Part shown: piece by piece, positions 1-10,644 of the stretch
How the letters are laid out: each line of letters starts with the position of its first letter
How positions within the stretch are numbered: the stretch's first letter is position 1
Assembly: GCA_005656395.1 (NCBI GenBank)
Contig: SRSI01000050.1
Span: 434,001-498,000 of the forward strand
Length of the DNA stretch: 64,000 nt
From: Strongyloides papillosus
Taxonomy: Eukaryota > Nematoda > Chromadorea > Rhabditida > Strongyloididae
Direction: 5' to 3'
Made by a program: the position numbers and the translations under genes
Notes under the pieces: model-generated
Told to the model about the DNA's origin: nothing
Database searches by the model: none
The model's input: the letters and a program-made list of their open reading frames with translations, nothing else

Positions 1-204
<204 letters not shown>

Positions 205-437
205 TGTTTTAACATTAAAATGCTTTCAAAATTTTATTTTACTGGTTTTTTTTATATATATAATTTTTTATAGTTGATTAACAAATGCCTTAGTTAACCA
301 AAGAATACTTATTTAATTTTATTATATATGCCTACAAAATTATCTATATGGATAGTTATTTTCACTTTTTACAATTAATGTATATAGATATTATTCTAAC
401 TAACAATAAAATGATTAATAAATTTTATTATTACTTT

Positions 438-2334
438 TTATGTAATTACTGATTCAATGATTTCCTCCACAAACTTCACTTTTCCTAGAACGATATTCGA
501 TAATTCATGATCCTCTGGCATCTCCTTGGCTGTTGATATTACATCGCTCAAGTCTACTTTTTCTTTAATTTTTTTTGAAAAACCAACAACTATTTCATTT
601 ACCTCGTTTTCATTGTAAGTGCTAAAATCTACGGGAGTGTGTTTTATTAAGTTATCTACCTCTATCATAGGAAAACATTGATCCCACATAAACCTGTCAG
701 CCCTTGTCTTTTCATAATCTTTATTATCAACATATTCCTTTATCAATGAACAACTTTGACTATTCCAGAAATGCTGACAACTGTTAATTGAAGCAACGTT
801 AATTTCATCATCACTTAAATTATGTGCATTAAAAGCAATCTCGTCATACCAAATAGAACCATCAGAGTTGGATCTAAATACAAAGGCTTCCTCTGAATTA
901 TTATTAAGAGATACATGACAGACACTTCGTGTATAAACACCATCAGTTAAAGCATCAATTTTATCTCCATACTCCATTAAATCTTCAGGTCTTTTGTTTT
1001 CAAAATACAACGCGACATCCTCAAAATTCGCCAAATACGACGTCAAAACCGTGGAACTGAAGACATCCTCCTTCTCATTATAAAACAAACAATTATACGA
1101 AATACCCGGTTCAACATCCTTCGACAACTGATAACTCAAATACAATTTACCTTCCAATTTACCATCACCATTCGATTTAAAATCTAATCCCCTCTCTGTA
1201 AAAATAACATAATCCCCACCATCATAAATACAATGAGGTAATCGCAAAATGGGTCGACTTATATATCTATTATCAAATACAATATAAAATCTATTTGTAA
1301 CAACAATGAGAGTATTTGTTTGCTCCATGGGAGATATTAAATATTTAATTTTAAATAAAGGTTGAGTGGTTGTGTTAACTTCTTCGTAGAGAGTTTGAGG
1401 CCAATCATTCATGAGGCTTTTTTGTTGGATGACAGGATTGTATTGGGCAGTTGTGAATTCTCGGTAGTCAAATTCGAAGACGCACTCGTCGTTGGAGGCG
1501 TATAAGACTCTGGGACAGTCTGTTGTTGCTACATCTGTGAGGGGATCTTTGATTTTCACTCTTGAATAGTTGCTTGTCTCCGCATCACCATACCATGCGA
1601 AATCTAGATCATCAATAAAACAAATTTCATTTTCCATATAAGGGATTTGTTTGAATGTCTTTATATAACCCTGGTAAACTGTATTCACTTCTTCGTTGTC
1701 ACAATCTAGAAGATCTAATGTCTTTTTTGTTCGTAACCATAATTTATCTTCGTAATTTTCATTATAATGCATCAACGTCTCTACAATCCGATGTTCAGAT
1801 TCATGTTTCTTGTTTATGCTTTTTGTTGTTACTTTATACCTTTTTTTTAAACAACATTCAGGAATTTCGACATCGCAATCAGCCTCGTCGTATTCAAGTA
1901 TATATTCGTATAGGCTTTTTTGCTCTCCTAATTCATTCACCGAATAGAGATAAATGTCACTGCTACCAAATTTATTAGTACCTAAAAATAGTATTAATAA
2001 ATATATTATATCATTTACCGCATATGACATTCCTTCTTTCGTAAGCACCAAAATCTGTAGAAGATGTGTGAAAGGAATTTTTTATAAAACTTTTTTTTGC
2101 TTCTAATGATTTTCCAATGTCTTTCCTTGTGTTATTTATCAGAGGAGTACTTAGGCCGAGTACAAATGGCTCCAATTGCGGTAATTTCTGGGAAACAGAA
2201 ATATTTCGTTGCGTTAACAATCTACTGGCTTTTGATAACGGCACAGATAAAGGGAATGTGAAGCCACCCAATGGTTCACCTCCAAAATTATGTGAAGCTG
2301 CTCTTCTTTCATATTCTTGATAGAAAGTCGACAT
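438..2334 (-). CDS. Unrecognised 619-aa protein, two exons
   Basis: I do not recognise this protein. The best model joins 2334-2019 and 1981-438 across a 37-nt intron (1982-2018) with a GTAAAT donor and TTTTTAG acceptor; the joined frame is 1860 nt. Exon 1 starts MSTFYQEYERRAASHNFGG and is basic, Ser/Leu-rich and without a signal peptide. The long exon 2 is acidic, with scattered cysteines and no membrane segment or domain I can name. If the intron is retained, an ATG at 2030 opens a different N-terminus, MSYAVNDIIYLLILFLG, that resembles a signal peptide and reads straight into the same exon 2 frame. Secretion therefore depends on which form is made. The splice-site quality favours the spliced form. 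Confidence 0.7.
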
Positions 2335-2509
2335 TACCAACCCTATCAAACTATTTTGAAATTAAAACATTATTTTTATCATAAATCATATATTTATATT
2401 GGTAAGATGTCACTCAAATTTCATGATAAACTTTATTAACATTAAAATACACTTAAACAATTATTTGATTAACAAACATTAAAAATATCAGTAACTATTT
2501 GAGCCAATA

Positions 2510-3426
2510 TCAATTATCTGAATTTCCCTTTTTCTTCTTTTTTTTGATTTGTGCAGAGGGGCAAACATCGTTCAATAGGCATGAATCACAAAGTGGGGCA
2601 ACAGCTTTACAGATTGTTTGTCCAAATCCAACAAATAATGTATTAATTGTAGTCCAGTGGTGTCGAGGTAGGAGATCTTCAATTTCTTTTTCTGTTTTTA
2701 TTGGGTCTGTTGTCTTTACCCAATGGAGGCGATTCACAATTCGGTGGATGTGTGTATCTACTGCAATACCAACACATTCTTTCCAGGCTACGAGCATTAT
2801 GAGGTTGGCCATTTTTGGACCGATTCCAGGTAGTTTGCATAGGTCATTGAATGTTCTCGGTATGTCATCATCGTATTGGTCTTTGAGAATTGCTGCGATT
2901 CTAATGATATTTGCAGCCTTTCTTCTATAAAATGAAACGGGTTTCAATAAATCTTCAATTGTATTGTTATCAGTACGAATCATTTTATCTACAGTGCATC
3001 CGTAATTTTTTAAGCGACCCATTGCTCCTGCAGTTATTTCATCTTTTGTTTGTGAAGATAGGAGTAATGAGAGAACAACTTGGAATCTGTATGTCTAGAA
3101 AAAACATGTGTTATAAAACTTAAGAGACTTACTTTTGGATCTGCCGTTTCATCTGCTAATTTATGACAACCAACTGAATCAACAGGGGCATCTGCTCTTT
3201 CCCTCATAATTTCAATTTGTTTTATATGATATTCAAAATCGACATTATTTTCCCTCTTTAATACTTTTTTATCGCTTTCATTCTTTATATCCTCTTTATC
3301 GACATTTCCAACAGAATCACATGTTCCCGAATTTCCCCCATCATGAACTACTTCCAACTTCTGTATAGAGCTTTTAGCCTTCCTAGCATAACCTGCTCTG
3401 ACTACTTTTGAAATTTTTGTCGACAT
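2510..3426 (-). CDS. nth-1: Endonuclease III homologue (NTH1-type DNA glycosylase/AP lyase)
   Basis: Base-excision repair enzyme that removes oxidised pyrimidines and cuts at abasic sites, acting in nucleus and/or mitochondria. The CDS joins 3426-3133 and 3094-2510 across a 38-nt intron, giving 292 aa. Visible hallmarks are FQVVLSLLLSSQTKDEIT, the helix-hairpin-helix LPGIGPKMANLIML carrying the Schiff-base lysine, VDTHIHRIVNRLHW with the catalytic aspartate, and a C-terminal 4Fe-4S cluster Cys-x6-Cys-x2-Cys-x5-Cys (CKAVAPLCDSCLLNDVC). The tail is a Lys run. An in-frame ATG at 3525 would add 33 residues (MFFLITKF...), a possible mitochondrial leader. I chose MSTKISK because the downstream basic, Ser-rich linker is typical of nuclear NTH1. 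Confidence 0.93.
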
Positions 3427-3876
3427 GACACATCTATTGTTCAATATAAATAACAGAGACAAAAGATTTCTCCCGGTATGTTTAACTGCATAAATATTAC
3501 TGAATTTCGTTATAAGAAAAAACATGAAAATATGATTTTGTGAATAAGTAACGAGTGTTGCTTTTTTAAAATATTTAAACAAGTGTAGAGTATTTAGTGA
3601 AATAAATAAGAAATGTGGAATTTAAATTTTTCAGTACACAAAGTGTATTATTTTCCCAAATGATTAGCTGTTATTTACAATAAATTTCGTTGAGATGCAT
3701 AACTATTGTTTTCAATAAGAAGGACATTGCTACACAAAAACTACCATTGTAATTTTTCAATTTGAATTTTAAAAGAATACATAGTTTACTAGAAATTTAT
3801 AAATACAAAAAATTACATATCTACAAACATAGATTTAAATACAAGTAACAATTTCAAAGTTATTAACTATGGGTTT
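3427..3876. other. Spacer between nth-1 and the DUF273 array
   Basis: AT-rich, no gene seen. From about 3640 it is the 3' flank of the DUF273 repeat unit: the stretch with TGATTAGCTGTTATTTACAA and CACAAAAACTACCATTGTAA recurs near 5670-5790 and 7560-7660. Confidence 0.6.
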
Positions 3877-5004
3877 TTAATAATTTAAAATACCACTTTT
3901 CTTGAGTTCCTCTTGATATAATTTTCTTGTTTGAGTTATTGTTTCATTGAGAAGTGATCGCACTCGCCTATTTGTTGTAAAATACTTTTTATAATATACC
4001 CAATTATTGATATAGTTAACTGAATGACATGAATTTAAATCAAATTCCTCAAATTTTATTGGAAGGTGCCACGACCCAAAACCGAAATAACCAATCGTAT
4101 CTTGTTTAAGTCCATGTAACATGAAGTCATTACGAGACCACAAAGAATCAGTCAACCAAACATCTCGTACCCATACTTTTTGAGAACCTTTTTTAAGAAT
4201 TTTTATTCTTCCATTGTCTAATGTGTAATAATCATCGCCAACTAACAATTTTTCATATGAAGAAGCATGATTAATAATATATTTAAGACAAGCTACGAAA
4301 ACACTACAGTCTTTCCAATTTTTTGAACGTTCCCATAACTTGTAACATGTTTTCTTTTTCCTCTTAAATTCATCGGGAATGTAATCTAGCAAGAAATAGT
4401 GCAATCCAACATTATCTCTACCATCAAAACTTTTAGGATGTTTAGAATCATAATTAGCCCAATTTAATAGAAACTTCCTGGTGTAATCTGAATTCCTTAA
4501 AAAGAAACTACCAGCCATAATTTCATGATTAAAAATCCTTTCATAAAAAATTATCTCCTCATTGTTTCTAGGCATGAATTGCTCCAGAACATAACTTGGG
4601 TTTATTATCCCAATATCGGCATCCAAAACCAAAATCATATCCCCATCCTTAAAATTATCCTCCATATAACGAGCCAAAAAGCAATGCCTCCTATACATAT
4701 AATCCTTCTGATTACACTCCTCATATAAACCTTTAATCCCATTGGTATTTATTAAAATATAATCATATTTGAAGTATGCCGCATAGCATTTTATAGTACT
4801 TATGGCAACTTTATAATTCTCAGTGTTTTGATTATTGACAATAGTAACAATTTTGATATCATGCGAGGTGTTTACACGTAATTGTGGTACTATTATGTTT
4901 GAATTGGGATGAATTTGATTATTTATATTATGTAGAATAATAATAATCATGAAGGAAAAAAATATTAGAAGAAAGGAAACTTTTAAGTAAAAACGACCGT
5001 GCAT
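3877..5004 (-). CDS. DUF273 family glycosyltransferase, copy 1
   Basis: Single-exon type II membrane protein of 375 aa. A short cytoplasmic tail (MHGRFYLK) is followed by a hydrophobic anchor at about residues 9-26, then a lumenal catalytic region. The DUF273 nucleotide-diphospho-sugar transferase signature is clear: RRHCFLARYMEDNF, then ILVLDADIGIINPSYVLEQF with the DxD metal/sugar-nucleotide motif, NHEIMAGSFFLRNSDYT and DNVGLHYFLLDYIPDE. Donor and acceptor sugars are not known to me for this family. The start is ATG 5002-5004. It is the first of three tandem copies on the same strand. From about 3890 to 4730 it is almost identical to copy 3, while its N-terminal 90 residues are more diverged. 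Confidence 0.87.
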   Translation of the reverse strand: MHGRFYLKVSFLLIFFSFMIIIILHNINNQIHPNSNIIVPQLRVNTSHDIKIVTIVNNQNTENYKVAISTIKCYAAYFKYDYILINTNGIKGLYEECNQKDYMYRRHCFLARYMEDNFKDGDMILVLDADIGIINPSYVLEQFMPRNNEEIIFYERIFNHEIMAGSFFLRNSDYTRKFLLNWANYDSKHPKSFDGRDNVGLHYFLLDYIPDEFKRKKKTCYKLWERSKNWKDCSVFVACLKYIINHASSYEKLLVGDDYYTLDNGRIKILKKGSQKVWVRDVWLTDSLWSRNDFMLHGLKQDTIGYFGFGSWHLPIKFEEFDLNSCHSVNYINNWVYYKKYFTTNRRVRSLLNETITQTRKLYQEELKKSGILNY

Positions 5005-5895
5005 ATTTGAAATGTCTTACATAAAATGAGTCAAAATCTTACAAAAATCAAGCAATTATATAAGATAAATTATCATAATAACAATAAAATTTAAATTTTG
5101 TATAAATTTGAATTTATACATGAAAATATTGTAAGCCAAAAATATAATTGGAATGAATGTTATTGTATTATGTAACGGATAAAGTTTTGTAATTAATAAA
5201 ATTAATCAGGTGATAAAGTTTGTTCTAGAAATCAATTTTTACACAGTTTGAAGTAAATATATGAGAATCACAATTAGAACTTTTTATGCTATAATAAAAA
5301 ACTGCACTTTTTATCAAAGAAATTTTCGAGTGTTCAAATAAATCTTTTAACTTTAATATTTTTTTGGGATTTTGTGGGATGATCTGAATATTTGTGTATA
5401 TTCTTTAAAAATATGCTTATGATATAGTACCAGATATGGTAATCTCTATTTTTGATTGTGTATTTTTTTGTGGAAAAATATATGGAACAGAAAAAAAAAT
5501 TCACTATAAAAATAAAAACTTCTACATGTGTCATTTTACCAAAATCATAATTTTGAAGAATACTCATAATTATTGAAACCATTCTACAAAATTTCAAAGG
5601 AAAGATATTAATATTAAAAGGTTTGTTTATTTTTATTAAAGATTAGTTTTTGCATTCTCGAGCTGTGTTTTTCCAAATGGTTAGTTGTTATTTACAATAA
5701 ATTTTGCTGATATTAATAACTACTTTGTTCAATAGAGAAGGAAATTAGTACACAAAAACTACCAATGTAACCTTTCAAATGAAATTTTAAAAAACATACG
5801 GTTTAATTAGAAATTTATTAAATTTGCAATAACAAAAAATTACAAATCTATATACATTGATTTAAATGCAAATAATTGCTATCTAAAGATCTTTA
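5005..5895. repeat. Intergenic part of the DUF273 tandem unit
   Basis: No gene supported. The stretch at about 5170-5890 is a diverged duplicate of 7070-7790. Shared marks are AAAAACTGCACTTTTTAT followed by a GTGTTCAAATAAAT block, and CTCGAGCTGTGTTTT. An 87-codon minus-strand ORF (5334-5597) lies inside this repeat and is broken in the other copy, so I treat it as chance. Confidence 0.7.
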
Positions 5896-7020
5896 TTAAT
5901 TTAAAATACCACTTTCTTTGAGTTCCTCCTGATAAAGTTTTCTTGTATTATCTATTGTTTTATTGATAAGTGATTTGACATGCGTATTTGTTGTAAAATA
6001 CTTTTTATAGTATACCCAATTATTGAGGTAATTGGCTGAATAACATGAGTTTAAATTAAACTCATCAAATTTTATTGGAAGATGCCATGAAAAAAAACCG
6101 AAATACCCAATTGTATCTATTTTAAGTGCATGTAACATGAAATCATTACTGGACCACATAGAACCAGTCAACCAAATATCTCGTACCCATACTTTTTTAG
6201 AATCTTTTTTAGTGATTTTTATTCTTCCATTATCTAAAATGTAGTAGTCATTATCATCCAATGAACTGTTATATGAAGAAGCATTATTAATAATATATCT
6301 AAGACAAGCTACAAAAACACTACAATCTTTCCAGTTTCGTGAATGCTCCCATAACTCATAGCATTTTTTATTTTTCTTCTTAAGTTCATCGGGAATGTAA
6401 TCTAGTAAAAAGTAGTGCAATCCAACATTATCACTACAATCAACACTTTTAGGGTGTTTGAAATCATAACTGGACCAATTTAATAAAAATTTCCTGGTGT
6501 AATCTGAATTTTTCAGAAAGAAACTACCAGCCATAATTTCGTGATTGAAAATTCTTTCACACAGAATTACTTCTTCATTGTTTCTAGGTATGAATTGTTC
6601 AAGAATATAACTTGGATTTATTACTCCTATATCAGCATCTATAAATAATACTATATCCCCATCCTCAAAATTATCTTTCATGTAGTGGGCTAAAAAACAA
6701 TGCCTTCTATACATAAAATCTTTTTGATTACACTTCTCATATAAATCTTTAATTTCATTAGTATTTATTAAAATATAATCATATTTAAAATATGCCGCAT
6801 AGCATTTTATAGTACTTATGGCAACTTCATAATTATCTGTGTTTGGATTATTGACAATACTTACAATTTTAATATCATGTGAGATGTTTACACGTAATTG
6901 TTGTAATATTATGTATGAACTGGGATATACTTCATTATTTATATTATATAGGATATTTATAAATACGAGGGAAAAAAATATTAGAAGAAATAAAAATTTT
7001 CTATTTATTCGACTGTACAT
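5896..7020 (-). CDS. DUF273 family glycosyltransferase, copy 2
   Basis: Single-exon 374-aa paralogue. The start is ATG 7018-7020 (MYSRINRKFLFLLIFF). The open frame continues upstream only to a TTG, which I do not use. It has an N-terminal anchor, then RRHCFLAHYMKDNFEDGD, VLFIDADIGVINPSYILEQF (DxD retained as DAD), NHEIMAGSFFLKNSDY and DNVGLHYFLLDYIPDE. It is clearly diverged from copies 1 and 3 along its whole length (for example FIDADIGV rather than VLDADIGI), so it has not shared their recent homogenisation. Its N-terminus (MYSRI...LVFINILYN) is, however, close to that of copy 3. The reading frame is intact and probably functional. Confidence 0.87.
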   Translation of the reverse strand: MYSRINRKFLFLLIFFSLVFINILYNINNEVYPSSYIILQQLRVNISHDIKIVSIVNNPNTDNYEVAISTIKCYAAYFKYDYILINTNEIKDLYEKCNQKDFMYRRHCFLAHYMKDNFEDGDIVLFIDADIGVINPSYILEQFIPRNNEEVILCERIFNHEIMAGSFFLKNSDYTRKFLLNWSSYDFKHPKSVDCSDNVGLHYFLLDYIPDELKKKNKKCYELWEHSRNWKDCSVFVACLRYIINNASSYNSSLDDNDYYILDNGRIKITKKDSKKVWVRDIWLTGSMWSSNDFMLHALKIDTIGYFGFFSWHLPIKFDEFNLNSCYSANYLNNWVYYKKYFTTNTHVKSLINKTIDNTRKLYQEELKESGILN

Positions 7021-7790
7021 ATTCAAAGCCAAAAAATATAATTGCAATACCTGATATTGTACTAACAACAGTACTGAATTTTGTAATTAAAAAAGTTAAT
7101 TCGATGACAAAGTTTGTTCTAGAAATCAATTTTCATACTGTTTAAAGTAAAGATAAGGGAATCACAGCTAGAGCTTTCTATGCATTAATAAAAAACTGCA
7201 CTTTTATTAAAAAAAGTTTCCAGTGTTCAAATAAATATTTTAACTTTAAATACTTTTTTTAGAATTTTCTCAGATGATCACAATAATTATTTATATTCTT
7301 CAAAAAATACGATTTTGATGTATTGCCAAATATGGGACTCTCTATTTTTTATTGTGAATTTTTTTGTGCAAATATATAGAGTAGAAAAAAAATTCACCAT
7401 AGAGATAAAAACTTCTATTTATGGCATTTTACCAAAGTCATAATTTTTTAAGAGTACTCATAATTATTGAAATCATTTTACAAAGTATCAAAGAAAAAAT
7501 ATTAATGTTAAGAAGTTTGTTTATATTTATTAAGGTGTAGTTTCTGCAATCTCGAGCTGTGTTTTCCAAATGATTAGCTGTTATTTGCAATAAATTTCGT
7601 CAAGATGCATAACTAGTATGCTCAATGGAGAATAAAATTGTTACACAAAAACTACCATAGTAACTTTTCAATTGGAATTTAAAAAATAAAAACACATAGT
7701 TTAACTAGAAATTTATAAAATTTACAATTACAGAAAACTACAAATCTATATACATAGATCTAAATGCAAACAATTAATAACTAAAGATCT

Positions 7791-8918
7791 TTAATAACTT
7801 AATATGCCACTTTTCTTGAGTTCCTCTTGATATAATTTTCTTGTTTGAGTTATTGTTTCATTGAGAAGTGATCTCACTCGCCTATTTGTTGTAAAATACT
7901 TTTTATAATATACCCAATTATTGATATAGTTAACTGAATAACATGAATTTAAATCAAACTCCTCAAATTTTATTGGAAGATGCCACGACCCAAAACCGAA
8001 ATAACCAATCGTATCTTGTTTAAGTCCATGTAACATGAAGTCATTACGAGACCACAAAGAATCAGTCAACCAAACATCTCGTACCCATACTTTTTGAGAA
8101 CCTTTTTTAAGAATTTTTATTCTTCCATTATCTAATGTGTAATAATCATCGCCAACTAACAATTTTTCATATGAAGAAGCATGATTAATAATATATTTAA
8201 GACAAGCTACGAAAACACTACAGTCTTTCCAGTTTTTTGAGCGTTCCCATAACTTGTAGCATGTTTTCTTTTTCCTCTTAAATTCATCAGGAATATAATC
8301 TAGCAAGAAATAGTGCAATCCAACATTATCTCTACCATCAAAACTTTTAGGATGTTTAGAATCATAATTGGCCCAATTTAATAGAAACTTCCTGGTGTAA
8401 TCTGAATTCCTTAAAAAGAAACTACCAGCCATAATTTCATGATTAAAAATCCTTTCATAAAAAATTATCTCCTCATTGTTTCTAGGCATGAATTGCTCCA
8501 GAACATAACTTGGGTTTATTATCCCAATATCGGCATCCAAAACCAAAATCATATCCCCATCCTTAAAATTATCCTCCATATAACGAGCCAAAAAGCAATG
8601 CCTCCTATACATATAATCCTCCTGATTACACTCCTCATATAAATCATCATTCTCATTAGTATTTATTAAAATATAATCATATCTAAAATATGCCGCATAG
8701 CACTTTATAGTACTTATGGCAACTTTATACTTCTCAGTGTTTGGATTATTGACAATAGTTACAATTTTAATATCATGTGAGATGTTTGCACGTAACTGTG
8801 GAATTATTACGTACGAGTTGGGATATGTTTCATTATTTGTATTATATAGAATATTAATAAATACGAGGGAAAATAATATTAGGAGAAGGAAAACTTTTAT
8901 GTAGATACGACTGTACAT
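7791..8918 (-). CDS. DUF273 family glycosyltransferase, copy 3
   Basis: Single-exon 375-aa type II membrane protein. The start is ATG 8916-8918 (MYSRIYIKVFLLLILF); a longer frame would need a TTG start. The domain order is the same as in copy 1: membrane anchor, RRHCFLARYMEDNF, VLDADIGIINPSYV, NHEIMAGSFFLRNS, DNVGLHYFLLDYIPDE. The protein is a mosaic. Its N-terminal ~95 residues resemble copy 2, while from about residue 97 to the end it is nearly identical to copy 1, with only a few scattered base changes over roughly 840 bp. That pattern points to gene conversion or a very recent partial duplication. It is the most upstream gene of the array. Confidence 0.87.
   Translation of the reverse strand: MYSRIYIKVFLLLILFSLVFINILYNTNNETYPNSYVIIPQLRANISHDIKIVTIVNNPNTEKYKVAISTIKCYAAYFRYDYILINTNENDDLYEECNQEDYMYRRHCFLARYMEDNFKDGDMILVLDADIGIINPSYVLEQFMPRNNEEIIFYERIFNHEIMAGSFFLRNSDYTRKFLLNWANYDSKHPKSFDGRDNVGLHYFLLDYIPDEFKRKKKTCYKLWERSKNWKDCSVFVACLKYIINHASSYEKLLVGDDYYTLDNGRIKILKKGSQKVWVRDVWLTDSLWSRNDFMLHGLKQDTIGYFGFGSWHLPIKFEEFDLNSCYSVNYINNWVYYKKYFTTNRRVRSLLNETITQTRKLYQEELKKSGILSY
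7804..8640 (-). repeat. Near-identical tract shared with 3890-4730
   Basis: About 840 bp covering most of the catalytic region of DUF273 copy 3 matches copy 1 with only sporadic differences, while the sequence on both sides falls to the ordinary paralogue divergence. The upstream boundary lies near the codons for EECNQxDYMYRR. Confidence 0.8.
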
Positions 8919-10644
8919 ATTAAAGCCAAAAGATATAATGTATTTATATAAGTTTAAGTAGTAAATGACAGTAGGTGGAGATATGCAACAATATAAAGAC
9001 GTCGTCAAATATATATAATATTTTTAGGCTTTTATATTACCTCTGGCAGTTATTTGAGAAGTGACAACAAAAATTTTGAAATTTCAATTGGTTTATATTT
9101 AAATTTCTATAGCAATAATAACATAATAATTAATATTTTTAATGAATGATATTATGAATGATTGCATAAGTTAAGCTATATGTGCGAAATGTTTAAATTT
9201 GTGGTATTTTAACATTTTCTATACTTCTTTCTAGAAATACATTACAATTGATTCGTTAGAAAATGAGTGTTAATACATGCTTTTAGTCTTTTAAATGAAT
9301 GTAATAGATAATTCTTATTTATTTAATTTTAATAATCTTATGATTAAAATGTTGTGATAAGAAATGATGATGCAGAAGATAGTTATTGTGAACTTTTCAA
9401 TAATTTTTTTTTATAAATATAGAAAAATCTGTTTGATAATTTAGAAATAGAAATTATGTATCTTCATCCAACTTACATAAAAACAGAATAATAAATGATA
9501 TTTAACAAACATTTTATTGAAATTTTCTCTTATATTTTTAGTAGAAAATGTTTATTATAAATGATTGTGTTTAGATGTTAATAAAAGAATTTTATTTTCA
9601 AAAACATTTTAATGACTAAGAGATTGTAAATAACATTGTGCTTTGTTTATTGTAATAACAATTTGCCTTTTTGGTCTTATATTAGAGTTTAATTTCAAAA
9701 GAATACAAAGTACAATTTTGGAAATTTTAATTAATTTATAATAACTTTTTTTATTTACAGAAGTAGGGTGCATAACAACATCATATAGAAAATAAAATTA
9801 ACCAGAAAAAAATCCAAAATTAGGAAATTTCCACCTAATTTAGTACATTACATTATTAAATTATTATATTTAAGAAAACTTTATTATACATCTGACAAAG
9901 TGTTTCAATGTAACTGGTCTTTATTTATTAAATGTAACTAGGATAATAACATATGAAAATTAATCCACTAATTGCATTTATTTTTCTTTAATAATCTTCT
10001 ACTTTAAACATTTCCACCAACATAACACACCTGTAAAAACATTTCCTATTTTTTTCAAATAAAAATTATTTTTAGAAATTAAGGTAAATGATAATAGTTA
10101 CATTTGTCACTATTAAAACTATTTATTTATATAAAGAAATTACAATCTTATTTTTAATGTCTTCCTTTCTACCTATATGTTTTTCAAAAAAAAAAGTTCC
10201 TAATTTTACACTTAAAGAATGTATAATTTATATTTTCAAAAGATTTAATTGGACAATATATCAAAGTGGGAAAAAAACAAGTGTAAAAACAAAGTCACAT
10301 GAATGAAAGCTAATTACAAATTAAAGATGCATATAATAAATATACTTTAATTGTCAAGTAGGAAATACATATAATAAAAAAATAACAAACATTACACTAA
10401 AAAATTTATATTATGAGTAATTAAAACCAAGGATACAAAAAAAATATAAACAACTATAAGACAAATTGTAATAGAATACTTAAAAAAAATGATCATTGAA
10501 TAAATCTGCTTGCTTTTATAAAGTGTAAATTAAAAAAACAATGAAATTTTCTTTAAGAAAAAGTAAAAATAAGGAAGAATAAAAATAACTTTTAGAAAAT
10601 TAAAGTCATAAATAGTTCACACGGAGAGAGATCACACATCAGAA
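8919..10644. other. 1.7-kb spacer without a recognisable gene
   Basis: Extremely AT-rich sequence. The only open frame of note (72 codons at 10088-10306, plus strand) has a Lys/Ile/Phe composition expected of random AT-rich DNA and no motif. Its left end is the 5' flank of DUF273 copy 3 and its right end should contain the 3' UTR of the Tudor gene. I see nothing else supportable. Confidence 0.5.

Noticed and set aside
5334..5597. 87-codon minus-strand ORF between DUF273 genes
   Set aside because: Lies in the duplicated spacer; the counterpart near 7260-7500 is not open.
10088..10306. 72-codon plus-strand ORF
   Set aside because: Composition of random AT-rich DNA, no motif, no splice partner.
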